NCBI RefSeq assembly: GCF_958450345.1
Contig: NC_088780.1
Coordinates: 162,856,726 to 162,920,725 of the forward strand
Direction: 5' to 3'
DNA: 64,000 nt
Source: Calliphora vicina
Taxonomy: Eukaryota > Arthropoda > Insecta > Diptera > Calliphoridae
Below are positions 23,193 to 33,150 of the stretch, in pieces. A program made the position numbers and the translations under genes. Below the pieces are notes generated by a model. That model saw only the letters and a program-made list of their open reading frames with translations, ran no database searches and was not told the DNA's origin. Numbering within the stretch: position 1 is the first letter of the stretch; each line of letters starts with the position of its first letter.

Positions 23193-26100
23193 TTAAAGCG
23201 CCGGCGTTTCGGGCAATAGTGAGGTGAAAAATGTCACCACAAAAGTACGTATTGTGGACATTATCGATTCATTGTTGGCATTCTCTGGTGTGTCTGTTGT
23301 AGTTTCTGCCTGCTGTTGCTGTTCGCCTTCTGCGTTATTCTCATTATTCTCTTGTCCCTCGGGTGCAGCAGCAGCATTCTGTTGTTGATCTACACCCTGT
23401 CGTATCTGATCGACAGCAGCATTTTGAGCTGCATTATTGTTGCGATTTATATTGTTATTGTTGCGTTCGTGACGGAAACGAAATACTCCAATGTGGTATC
23501 TGCAAAGAAAGACAAAATGTTTAAAGTTAGATATTTTATTTACAATATTCATTAGTGACTGTATAAATATTGTGGAGATAAGTTAAAAATGTTCATCTGT
23601 AAACTAATGTTGATATCACCCCTAAGTAGGCACTTCGCATGACAAGTGATTCTCTAAATGAGGATTGAAACTTTCGACTCAAACTGGCAAACTCTTTACT
23701 GAAATATTTCAGTCCAAAGTATATATGGTTACTTTGGTACGAGTGCGGGTCAATAAGTCCGTGGCTTTTTAAATTTTAACCTCTCAACTGAAAATTTAAC
23801 CTCTGTCAGTTGACTATTGTCAAAATCTGAACAAGCTGCGACATTTATTTTGTTTGTTGACAGCAATTTATAGCAGACTACCGCGTAACTTGATTAGAAA
23901 ATGGAAAAAAGTTAATTTCATTCTCACTTAGCCCATTAAGCATTATTTTGTTTTGCGGAAAAAATCATACCTCAAATAAAGTCTGCACCATCAATTTCAA
24001 TGCTAAAAAGGGGGTTTATTGAATTTCGTTGTGGCCTTAAGAGCACGGTAGAAGGAATTGCACAACTTCACTATATGATGTTGGCGGATTGGAGTTTGGA
24101 AGTACGAAAGATTGTGGAAGTCATAGGCATCTTACATGGCTATGAGAAGGCTTTCCGCAAGATGTGTTTGCCCACAATTGGTTGCGTGACAACTTCGCAG
24201 GGGTGTTGGCTTTGTTCAACCTCAATATGGACGAGTTTTTGTGCCTTTTCATAACCGTGGCCGAAACGTGGATTCATAAAAAACACCAGAGACAAAACAG
24301 TGGGTTTCTCCGGGTGAATCTGTCATCAAATGAACAATTTCATGACCTCGACATATCTTACTTTTTGGAAGGGATAAAAAAAATTGAAGAAAGGTTGGAC
24401 AAAGTGTATAGTTATAATTGTGATATGCCTAAGGTAACGTTTTTCTAAAGATCCTGCCGATATTTATATAAGCTCGGTCTGAAACATTGGCAAAAGTCCG
24501 AATAATCTTAGTTTTGAATGTCCGATATTTAAGGGTGTTAGACTGAACTATCCCATTCTCAATTCCTACAACAATGCAAAATGCTGACTTCATAACTCGC
24601 CGACCTAGACGGAAACAAAATATAATAATATACTACTTACAAATAGATTCCACCAGCAATGATCACAACCACCAAACATCTGAGTGGCGATGAATTGAAA
24701 TAGAGTAGGGTCAAAAACAAAGCCAAACGTGTTATTGAGAAAAAGTTGTCCAACCAATCACGATTATCCTGTTCATCTTGTGGCAAGTTAGGAAAACGTG
24801 CTGCAGCAACTTGCGCCAGCGCTGGTTGCTGTTGATCTTGCCTTTCGGCAGCCCCAGCATCGCCGGCTGCATTTGCTGCAGCTGGTGCTGTTGAGGCAGT
24901 AGTTGCTGGAACTACGGGTGTCATCACAGTTGAGGGAAATTGTTGTTGAAATAAATGTTGGAAATTTGTTGGAATTGTTGGAAATGCTGGGGGATAGCTT
25001 GTATTGTCCGAGGCACCAGCAGCATTGACAGTGTTCGATAATCTCAAACACTGTTCCATATATTGGGAATAAACCTGTTGCATCCAATTGTACATGGCAG
25101 TCTGTTGTGTTATCATGGCCTGTACATTATAAGGGCCACCAAAGCCGGTGGCTAAATTTTGAGGAAATGCACCAGCAGCAGACATTAGCTGCGGCGCCAT
25201 AAAGTAAGGATGCATTTGTTGATGGAATAATGGAGACTGCTGTTGCTGCATTTGAGCTGTGGGAGACTGCTGGCTATTGCTATTGTTGCCAGCAGATTGT
25301 CTTTGGCGTAAACCATCTGTGGCTGACATATTATTGGTTGTTCCTACACCACTACCTTGTCCTCCAGCGCCGTTTGCCGTTGATGAGTTTAAGCTTGAAG
25401 AGGTTTTCGTTTTGTTAGCTGTTGAAGCTGGGGATGGGAGTAAATTTTTGGGCGTATAAACCAAATGTATTATATGGTTGTGTGTATAAACGTCTTTATA
25501 GCTGCGTATAACATCCTTTAATAGTAGATTGTCACTTAAAAGTTGGCCAGAGTAAATCAGTTTTTGATCAGCGGCGGGCTAAAAATAAAAGAAATTCAAT
25601 TTGTTCGATAAAAAGTTTACTTGTTAACAAATTCTTATCAAAAATACAATAGTTTACATGTGGTACACGTTATCATTTAACTTTTTTTTAAATAAGTGTT
25701 TTACAAAGTGTTTTACGTATACAAAATTTATTAATACAAAATTTCCTCCACTTGTTTTTCAGAAAATAAAAGCCAGACAATCTTTGAATTGTGTTGATTT
25801 TTATATAAAATTGCATGACTTGATGTTAAGGGCTTTAGAGGAGTAGAGAGGGTTTACTAGAAATTCTAGCAAATAACAATCGGCCATTTGTGGCAGTCGT
25901 TTGTCTGAGTTTGTTTGTATGTATGTGTGTGTTTTAATATACAAAATATAAAACTGATAAGTTTATATTAAAAGCTTCTTTGAATGTTTGTTAAAAATAA
26001 AAACACTTGAATATTCTAAACGTACAGAATGAAGTGAATTTGAAACAAATGAAAAGCTAACTATGTAATGGTATATAAACAAATCAAATTATTGCTGATG

Positions 26101-28746
26101 ACAATGTTCCATTCCATTGGACTCGTAAGAGAATTCCACAATATCGCTGTTTGAAGAAATCACTTGAAAAGACATAACAATATTTAAGGATATATTTATT
26201 TAAATTCAGGTGATGCACCAAATTTTAATGGAAGATAAGAGAACTTTTTCATAAAAGTTCTCTTATGTACTTCTCAAAGAAAAGAAAATATTATAAATAA
26301 AATTTTATATTAGGGACGAAACGAAAAATTTCGATTAAAAAAACTTTATTTTATTACTCTGCTGAATTCTATATTTGTTATACATTTTTCGAATTTCGAT
26401 TTCGACCTAAGTTAATCGAGAGACAGTAAAATATTCTTTTTTCATATTTTACTGAAAAGGCATATTGAAGTAACTTCCCAAAAAACCTTAGCAGCAGCCC
26501 TCGTAATATAAAACTGAATTATAAAACTTGGTATTTGCCGGTCAAATAAAACGAGTTTTTTGATATTTTGTTATTTACATTTATTTTATAATATATGCAT
26601 TTGCTAAAAATAAAGCACATAATAAAAATATATACCAGATCACGCAAACATTAAACTGTTTACAACATTTTGTTTCATAATAAATATTAATAAATTGAAC
26701 GAAGTTTTAAGTTTGTCTCAACGTTAACTAACATTTGTTTGATTCAATAACTATCTACCGATTTAAAGTTAATAAAGGATGATTGTAGTATTTTTTCAAT
26801 TATACTATTAAACTATTGTAGTTGCATAGTTCAATAACCTGAGAAATTTAAAGTTTAAAGTTCCGTATTATGTAAATTAAGTTTGGCTAGACTTATTTTT
26901 GCTACTTCTAGATAATTTGAGTAATGTGTTTTTGTTTTTATATTTTATCTTATTTAGCCTTGAATTTTAATTAATAGCATCTCATGTGTGTTTTAATTAT
27001 AGTTTGTGTTTAAATTGAGTTTTGCTATTAAAAACACAGATTTTAGCATACAAAATATATAAGAAAAAAACTATTTAATGCAACGTCATTGTTTATGGCT
27101 AAAAAAATTAAAAATTATTTACAATATTTTTATAAACTAAAGCTACTACAATCCTTGTAGTCCTATATTGAGAAAACTATGTTCAACTTCATATGTTTGC
27201 TTATTTATTTTCATTCTTTTTATGTGATAGCTAAATTTTAAACTCTGGGAACTGGAAACTTTTCATTCTAATACAAGCGAACATATTGGTTTCACAAGTG
27301 CAAGAGGATTTTAAAATAAAATGCAATTTAATAAAGAACACGTCATCAGAAAATAATGAATGATGTGTATGTCTTTTAATGGTAATTTTTAATTTTAAAT
27401 AAGCAGCTGTTCAAAAATACATTCATATTTTTGTTTGTGATCAAATATCTGTGCGAAGTACAAATATATTTTTGTTTATTTTTATATTTATATATGTCTT
27501 TCAGAATAATGTAGATGTGTTATCTTTAAATATGCCGATGCTTATCTCGAAGACAAAGTTAATAAGGTCGGACTTTTCCCATTCCAACAACCATTATTTC
27601 AAGTAATACCTATATACTTTTATTAAAATATTCAAATCAAAAAAGTATATAAACAAATATTAACCAGTACTAGTAGTGCCATTATTTTCTTTAATATTAA
27701 TATCATTTGAATTGCTTTAAGGACCTACTAGAAAATTTTTACTGCTTAAAATATAGGTATATTTTTTTTGTCCCTTAAAGAAAATAGTTTTGGTTGTTTT
27801 AGTAGTAGTTTTAGTCTAAATGGCTGAATTTTTTTGTTTTAGCAAATTTTTGGCGATTAGGAAGAATGAATACATCATAAGTAAAATAAAATTCACTATG
27901 ACAACCTGCTGATTTTTCAGGCTGATATTTGACCAACAATTTAAAAAAAAAACAAGTAAGAGTGCTATATTCGGCTATGCCGAATCTTATATACCCTTCA
28001 CCTTTGTTGTGGATGCATTATTATTTTTTATAATTAGTATATACATATGTATGTACATTGCCCACTTTCAGCGTACAGCATCCTAAATTTATCAAGAACA
28101 CAAAAAACAACAACAACGCCAAACGAAACAGAACACCGAAAGAAAAAACAAAAACAAAATACGCAAGGCAATGAAACCAACACACATCCAAACATACGTT
28201 TAATTGTATAAAAAACAACAACAACGCCAAAAGAAACAAAATACGCAAAGCATGCACATTCAAACATACGATTTGTTGATTTTTTGTCAAAAAACCAACA
28301 CACAACCAAACATACGTTTAATTGTATAAAAAACAACAACAACGCCAAAAGAAACAAAATACGCAAAGCATGCACATTCAAACATACGATTTGTTGATTT
28401 TTTGTCAAAAAAACCAACACACAACCAAACAAACGTTTAGTTGTATAAAAAACAACAACAACGCCAAAAGAAACAAAAAACAAAAAAAAACCAAATACAC
28501 AAAGCTTGCACACCCAAGCATACGTTTTGTTGTTTTTTTGTCAAAGCATGCAATACATTGTGTTTTTTGATGAAATTTTCAGAGGTTGTCTCGGATTTTT
28601 GCTCATATCTCCGTTATTTATGGACGGATTTTGCTGATTTTAAATAGCAAAATTCTCGAAAGTATGTCTGACAGAATTGTTGAAGATTTGGATCCCGGAG
28701 ATATCTGGGGCCTTCAGAAAATTGATTTCAACAGACAGACAGACAG

Positions 28747-28784
<38 letters not shown>

Positions 28785-29463
28785 GGACATGGCTTAATCG
28801 ACTCCGCTATCTATAACGATCCAGAATATATATACTTTATAGGGTCGGAAATGAAAAATGTAGAAATTACAAACGGAATGACAAACTTATATATACCCTT
28901 CTCACGAAGCTGAAGGGTATAACAAGAGGACACAGAAAAGAAAATATAGTTGTATGTTACTTGTATAAACAAATATTTTTCAAATAAATAAAAACTTACT
29001 AAAAATTAATTCATAAAACTTATAAACTATAGCAAATTATAACGCGCAATATTCCAATGGCTTGATAAGAAATTATTTTTCCTAAAATAAACACAATTTA
29101 CTCCAAAGATTGATAAAAAAAAAGACACATACACGTACATTATTATTTAAAAAAAATAATAAACCATTCAATACACTTAAAAAAGCACTATCAGACGATT
29201 TCTCTATTTCATATACTCACCGGTTTGCTAGGATAAACCACAGACAAATGAGACTTCAGCCGTTTGACGGTCCACAATAAATCACTTTCAATCACATGAT
29301 CTTCGTACTGCTGATTAGATGACTTAATCAAAAGTTTTACATGAGAGGCAGATTTAATGGGCGCTGCTCCAACGGTCTTCGTGTGTGCAGCAGCACTAGC
29401 TCCATCAGCTACCGCAGCTGCCGAGGATGAATTCGCTGTATTAGTTTCATCCATGCTAACCAT
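23193..29463 (-). CDS. Herp: Herp: ER-stress ubiquitin-like membrane protein (HERPUD homologue)
   Basis: ER membrane protein that, in the HERPUD family, organises ER-associated degradation around the Hrd1 ligase. Three exons on the minus strand: 29221-29463 (ATG at 29461-29463), 24641-25578 and 23193-23499 (stop at 23193-23195). Junctions are GT/AG and in phase, giving 1488 nt and 495 residues. The ubiquitin-like domain spans about residues 41-125: VKLLIKSSNQQYEDH, then VKRLKSHLSVVYPSKP, and across the intron ADQKLIYSGQLLSDN and IIHLVYTPKNLL. A long Gln/Ser/Ala-rich linker follows. The hydrophobic hairpin near residues 360-400 starts RDWLDNFFSITRLALFLTLL, and a second segment reads CLVVVIIAGGIYL; both are typical of HERPUD. 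A second in-frame ATG lies three codons downstream. Introns hold a mariner and a tandem-repeat element. Confidence 0.92.
23738..24450 (+). pseudogene. internally deleted mariner transposase in a Herp intron
   Basis: Terminal-like sequence GAGTGCGGGTCAATAAGTCC starts at about 23740. A start MEKS at 23901 is followed by frames with typical mariner motifs: FIEFRCGLKSTVEGI, WSLEVRKIVEVIGI, and, after frameshifts, ALFNLNMDEFLCLFITVAET then WIHKK (the first catalytic D region is degraded). Sequence then jumps from a WVSPGES-like part to a C-terminal FLEGIKKIEERLDKV, so the middle including the later catalytic residues is missing. Stops and frameshifts make it non-functional. It lies opposite in strand to Herp. 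Confidence 0.85.
28075..28560. repeat. ~118-bp tandem repeat, about four units
   Basis: Units begin CAAACATACGTTTAATTGTA and contain AACAACAACAACGCCAAAAG and GCATGCACATTCAAACATAC. The two central units (from about 28189 and 28308) are nearly identical; the first is truncated and the last diverged. It lies inside the family F element. Confidence 0.85.
28731..28793 (+). repeat. (CAGA)n microsatellite
   Basis: Run of CAGA tetramers with interspersed CGGA, within the family F element. Shorter versions occur at the same position in other copies (about 3475 and 50300). Confidence 0.85.
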
Positions 29464-30848
29464 TTGTCCCCGTATTTACAATTGTTTACAAAATATTTTA
29501 TTTTATATATATTTTACAAATATATAATATACTTTTAATTTTTAATTGCAAATTCTTTTGTTATTGCCCAGTCGACCTTTTAGCTTTGTGTATTTTTCTT
29601 TACACTAATTAAACGCCAAGTATATGATGTAAAAGTATACTGTTATTAGCAATTTCTATTTATTTTCTTTTATTTATTAATTTTTTTCTTGTTTTGATTA
29701 CGTTTCTCTTTTATACTATTCTTCGCCTCTTGCTCTCTGTCTCTCTTACTAAATCAGTACACTTGTTAACTGACGTGTTATCGTTTGTTCCTTTTTTATA
29801 GTTTCTATGTATGTATGTATGTGTTAATTTTTTTTCCGTGTTTTCAAATACTGTTTTTCACCAACAATTTCAATGTTTTTCTTTATATTTTAGCTATGTT
29901 TTCCCATATAATTCAATAGATAATTTTGTTATTTATTATTGACACAAAAAATTAAAAATTTTCCACCGATATCGACACAAAAAATAATAAAAATTCCGAC
30001 ACAACTGCCTCTATCGTCGTTTCTTCGTACTTTATTAAAATTATTGACTAGTCTTGCCATACAACTTAATTTTATATACGAAGTGGGAGTGAAAAGAAAA
30101 GCAAAAGTAGAGTTGCCGATATTCAATTATTTAAAGGAAATAAGCAGCGATTCTAATTGGATTGATATAGTGATAAAATGAAATTTATGTAGTTTCATCA
30201 ACAAAAATAGACATTGAAAACCCAAAAATATAAATATTATTGAAATTAATTAAAAATCAGCAAATTTATTTATTCCAAACAGTAATATAAAAAAACCTCT
30301 TGAGGTCAATAAATAAATTCTAATTTTTTTTTTAAAATGAGAAACAGACTTGCGCAACTAAATTGCTTTTCTAAAGCCAAACTTTAAATTTTCTGTGCTA
30401 ACAACGCACCCTTTATTAGCTTTAATATGAGATCAAATATGACAAAATCTGACTAACAGTCAGATTTTCTCGTAAAATCTGACTTACAGATTTACTTTAG
30501 GTATTTTGCACACATCTATTAAAAAATATGAAATTTTAATTAAACTAAAGCAAATATCGAAATTCTGGATTTTGCATTTCCATGAAAAACCTGTATACCA
30601 ATTATTATCAAATTCAGAACAATAAAGGTTGAAAAAATTCAGTTTTCTAATCGATATTTTTCGTTTTGTCCCAATGACAATGTGGTTCGTTCGAAATTGT
30701 CTGCATTTCATACAAATTTTTATTCCTAAAAGCTTTCGTTCAGTGAATAAACATTATTTCCTTAAATAAAAACACAATATTTAAATTCAGTTCTTAAATT
30801 TATATTTTAGCAATATTAAATTAATCTATAAATCCTAAATATTTTTAA
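29464..30848. other. Herp promoter region and BCAS2 3' flank
   Basis: Spacer between two minus-strand genes. It holds the Herp upstream region and the BCAS2 3' UTR. A short inverted repeat AAATCTGACTAACAGTCAGATTT lies at about 30445-30467. No coding sequence was supported. Confidence 0.6.
29771..29778 (-). promoter_or_regulatory. Herp: candidate UPRE-like element upstream of Herp
   Basis: TGACGTGT on the plus strand matches the core TGACGTG of the XBP1/ATF6 unfolded-protein response element and is about 310 bp upstream of the Herp start codon. HERPUD genes are ER-stress induced, so the site is plausible, but an 8-bp match can arise by chance. Confidence 0.35.
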
Positions 30849-32748
30849 TTAAGTCTCCACTGATCTCATTTCTTGGTCTTCGTCCTCTTCGTGCTGCTGA
30901 GTTTCCTTTTCTTCTTCTGGAGTGTCGTCGTTATTTCCGGAATTATTTTCAGAGCTATTACTATTATTTTCCTCTTCGCCATTATCATCAGCATGGCCAT
31001 TAATCTGTTCGGTTTGTTCTTGTTCAATCTCTTTGGCCTTTTCATTCTCAGCTATGTGCGCGCGTAGTGTGTGTATTTGTTTTTCCAATTCGACGCATTG
31101 TTGCTCGATTTCATAATTTTTCGATACTAACAATACCCAATTGGCTTCGAGTGTGCGCAACTTTTCACCAGCCTGAGTTTGAGCCTGTTTTCTTTGCCAG
31201 TTAACATCTTGTATTTCTTTTTTCAAAGCCTGCAGCTGATTTTGGGCTTTAGCTTGTAAAGCCACAAATACCTCTAGATAGGCTTTCCAAGCCTCAATAC
31301 CATAGTCGAGCATAAGTTCTAAATTCATTGTCCTTACCCATTGATGTTCTAGTTGAGCTTTTGAATTGTCTATGGATTCTTCCCAAGCAGAGACTTCTGA
31401 TAAACGCCCAGCTGCTGGTGGTGGTAATTCGTAACGTTTCATACTGAGTGTTTCCATGGGTACACGATTCTGTATGCGTTCAAATTCTTGAGCCATGAGT
31501 TTTGTCTCGAATGCGGCTGAGCTAAGGGGAGATAAATGTTCTAAATAGTTTTTGGTTGGTCTGTAGCGACGACATTCCTCTTCTACCATGGCCAATGCCT
31601 GCAAGGAAAATTTTTGGTTAATAAATTAATTAATTAATTTTTTGCATATTCAAAATAAAAATAATTTACTAATGAGTGGCTAATTTTCCATCATGGAAAT
31701 CAAGATCCCGTAATTTTCTGTATTACTAAAAACTCGATTCTGAAGTACTGTCATACAAATTCAATCATATGAAAGGCATTTTAAAGCACTATTTAATTAT
31801 ATAGATATTGTTCAGATACTTTATTAATTAAAAGAGATATATTTACTATTATATATTAAGATTTAAAAGTCCTATAACTCCTAAAGTAATAGAGAGCAGT
31901 CCGACATGTTTCAGTAGACTTCCCTTAACACGTATTCAATAAATTATACAGGGTAAGTTAAATCAACATTTCCTTCAAAATATTTGCCATCCTTTTCTTG
32001 TTTTCAATATGTGTTGCACATATTTAAATGTAACTATTTGTTTCATCTTTATTTGCAGGTGTACAAATCCCAACGGTACAACATTACTCAACCCAAGTCC
32101 GAAGAAATCCGCAAAGTTCTCCGTGATCCCAGCAAGAAGATATTCCGTCGAATACGTCTTCAAAATCCTTAGTCCAACCTACGTCAGCCAACCAACCAAC
32201 AAGATTAACCCATACGCCTCCTCTCGCCGCTTGGAAGAAGGCTGTGGCTGACCCAAATTAGAACATAATTTATTAACGATTTTTTTGTTTTAAATTGAGA
32301 GTTGTCTTGTTGAAATGTTTGCATTGCTTTTTGTTTTACAAAATCTTTAGTATTATTTGTCACGCGACATATTTTTCCGTCATATTTGTAATACCGAATA
32401 GTCCAATAAATTCAAATTAAAATTTCATAAACTATAAAGAATGTATTTTTTAAGTTTTTATGCTTATGAGAGCTATCAACACAAATAAATTATGTATTAA
32501 AATACAATTTGTTTTTATGTTATGTAATTGCAAAAATCTTGAAATTTTTGTTAATCTACATCTTGTGATTTTCTATTAAATATGTTTATCGAGAATTTAT
32601 TCTCTGTCACGCTGTTATTGTTGAGACACATTTTTGCTTTCCAAAATTTAACAAAATAATCTAAAACACTTACGGATTCTCTAACACCTGGATCATCGTA
32701 GCCCTGATCAATATATGGTAAAGCATCCACAGTAACTTCTCCAGCCAT
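30849..32748 (-). CDS. BCAS2: pre-mRNA splicing factor BCAS2/SPF27
   Basis: Core subunit of the Prp19/NineTeen spliceosomal complex in the nucleus. Two exons: 32674-32748 (ATG at 32746-32748) and 30849-31598 (stop at 30849-30851), joined in phase with GT/AG ends, 825 nt, 274 residues. The protein begins MAGEVTVDALPYIDQGYDDP, the typical family start, then EEECRRYRPTKNYLEHL, RLSEVSAWEESIDNSKAQLE, LELMLDYGIEAWKAY and a coiled-coil C-terminal half. The family is usually about 225 residues; here an extra Glu/Asn/Asp-rich acidic tail of roughly 50 residues follows. Divergent from RpL4, with 402 bp between start codons. The single intron contains an RpL4-derived fragment on the opposite strand. Confidence 0.95.
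31893..32265 (+). pseudogene. RpL4: decayed segmental duplicate of RpL4 in the BCAS2 intron
   Basis: Matches the end of RpL4 intron 3 (from about 34121) through the acceptor and into exon 4. It shares GGTGTACAAATCCCAACG, then skips about 260 bp to CTCAACCCAAG, drops 33 bp, and continues TCCGAAGAAATCCGCAAAGT to the region coding NPYA. Stop codons and frame shifts follow (RLQNP then stop). Because intron sequence and the splice acceptor are kept, this is a DNA-level copy, not a processed retrocopy. The donor gene begins only about 1 kb downstream, in the same orientation. Confidence 0.9.
32328..32439 (+). repeat. interspersed repeat with TTGTCACGCGACA core, copy 1
   Basis: In the BCAS2 intron. 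Core TTTGTCACGCGACATATTTT and tail AAATTTCATAAACTA are shared, in the same order and spacing, with 62823-62929 in a Mes-4 intron. Class unknown. Confidence 0.75.
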
Positions 32749-33150
32749 GTTTTAACAATGAAATTTTAATAAAACCTTATATATTTAATAATAATAATTT
32801 GTAGTTTTTCTGTTCTCCGGCTTCTAATTTGTTTTCTTTTAAACAGCTTTTTTGACAGTATTTTATGTTGCTTTACATTCTCCTTCGTATCGCACAGAGC
32901 CACCTAGCGTTAATTATAAGATATGGGAAAAAATCGCCAATTTCATAAATGCAACTCTGTTTATTCGTTCAGTTTCAACTCTGTTTATGGGTAGCCATGT
33001 TGGATTTCGTTAAGTTTTTCGTTATTTAGCATTCTTTCCTCTTCTTGTTTTCTTCCTTTTTCTTTTCGGTCCACTATTGGTAAATGGAGGACGTTTCTGC
33101 CGTAGCAGAATAAAATAATTTAATAATTTTGGGATTATTTGCCAATAAAA
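32749..33150. promoter_or_regulatory. divergent promoter region of BCAS2 and RpL4
   Basis: 402 bp between opposite start codons. For RpL4, a pyrimidine-rich stretch begins ATTCTTTCCTCTTCTTG at about 33031. This fits a TCT-type initiator and 5' TOP leader, as used by ribosomal protein genes, with transcription start near 33034 (inferred). No TATA box is evident on either side. Confidence 0.6.

Larger units (their letters stand above)
27953..28927 (+). repeat. family F interspersed repeat with central tandem array
   Basis: Begins AACAAGTAAGAGTGCTATAT, with a hairpin ATTCGGCTATGCCGAAT and then TTATATACCCTTCACC. It continues through a tandem array (28075-28560), a CAGA microsatellite and the conserved block ACTTTATAGGGTCGGAAATG, and ends GAAGGGTATAACAAG. 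The same end sequence, in either orientation, recurs near 19440, 40590, 40875, 50800, 56460 and 61310. Short inverted ends, a terminal hairpin and central tandem repeats resemble dipteran Helitron-derived (HINE/DINE-like) elements; that class call is inference. Confidence 0.7.
25579..29220. other. Herp: Herp intron 1
   Basis: 3.6 kb intron, AT-rich, with no supported coding sequence. Its main content is a complete-looking family F element at 27953-28927. The ORFs on both strands at 28021-28647 are translations of a tandem repeat. Confidence 0.65.

Noticed and set aside
28190..28545. Regularly spaced repeats resembling a CRISPR array
   Set aside because: The whole unit is repeated with no unique spacers, and the DNA is clearly animal nuclear sequence; it is an ordinary tandem repeat.
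28021..28647. Long ORFs on both strands across 28021-28647 rich in Cys/Phe/Val (minus) or Lys/Gln (plus)
   Set aside because: They are translations of the ~118-bp tandem repeat, whose unit happens to lack stops in some frames; there is no gene-like start, splice signal or non-repetitive sequence.
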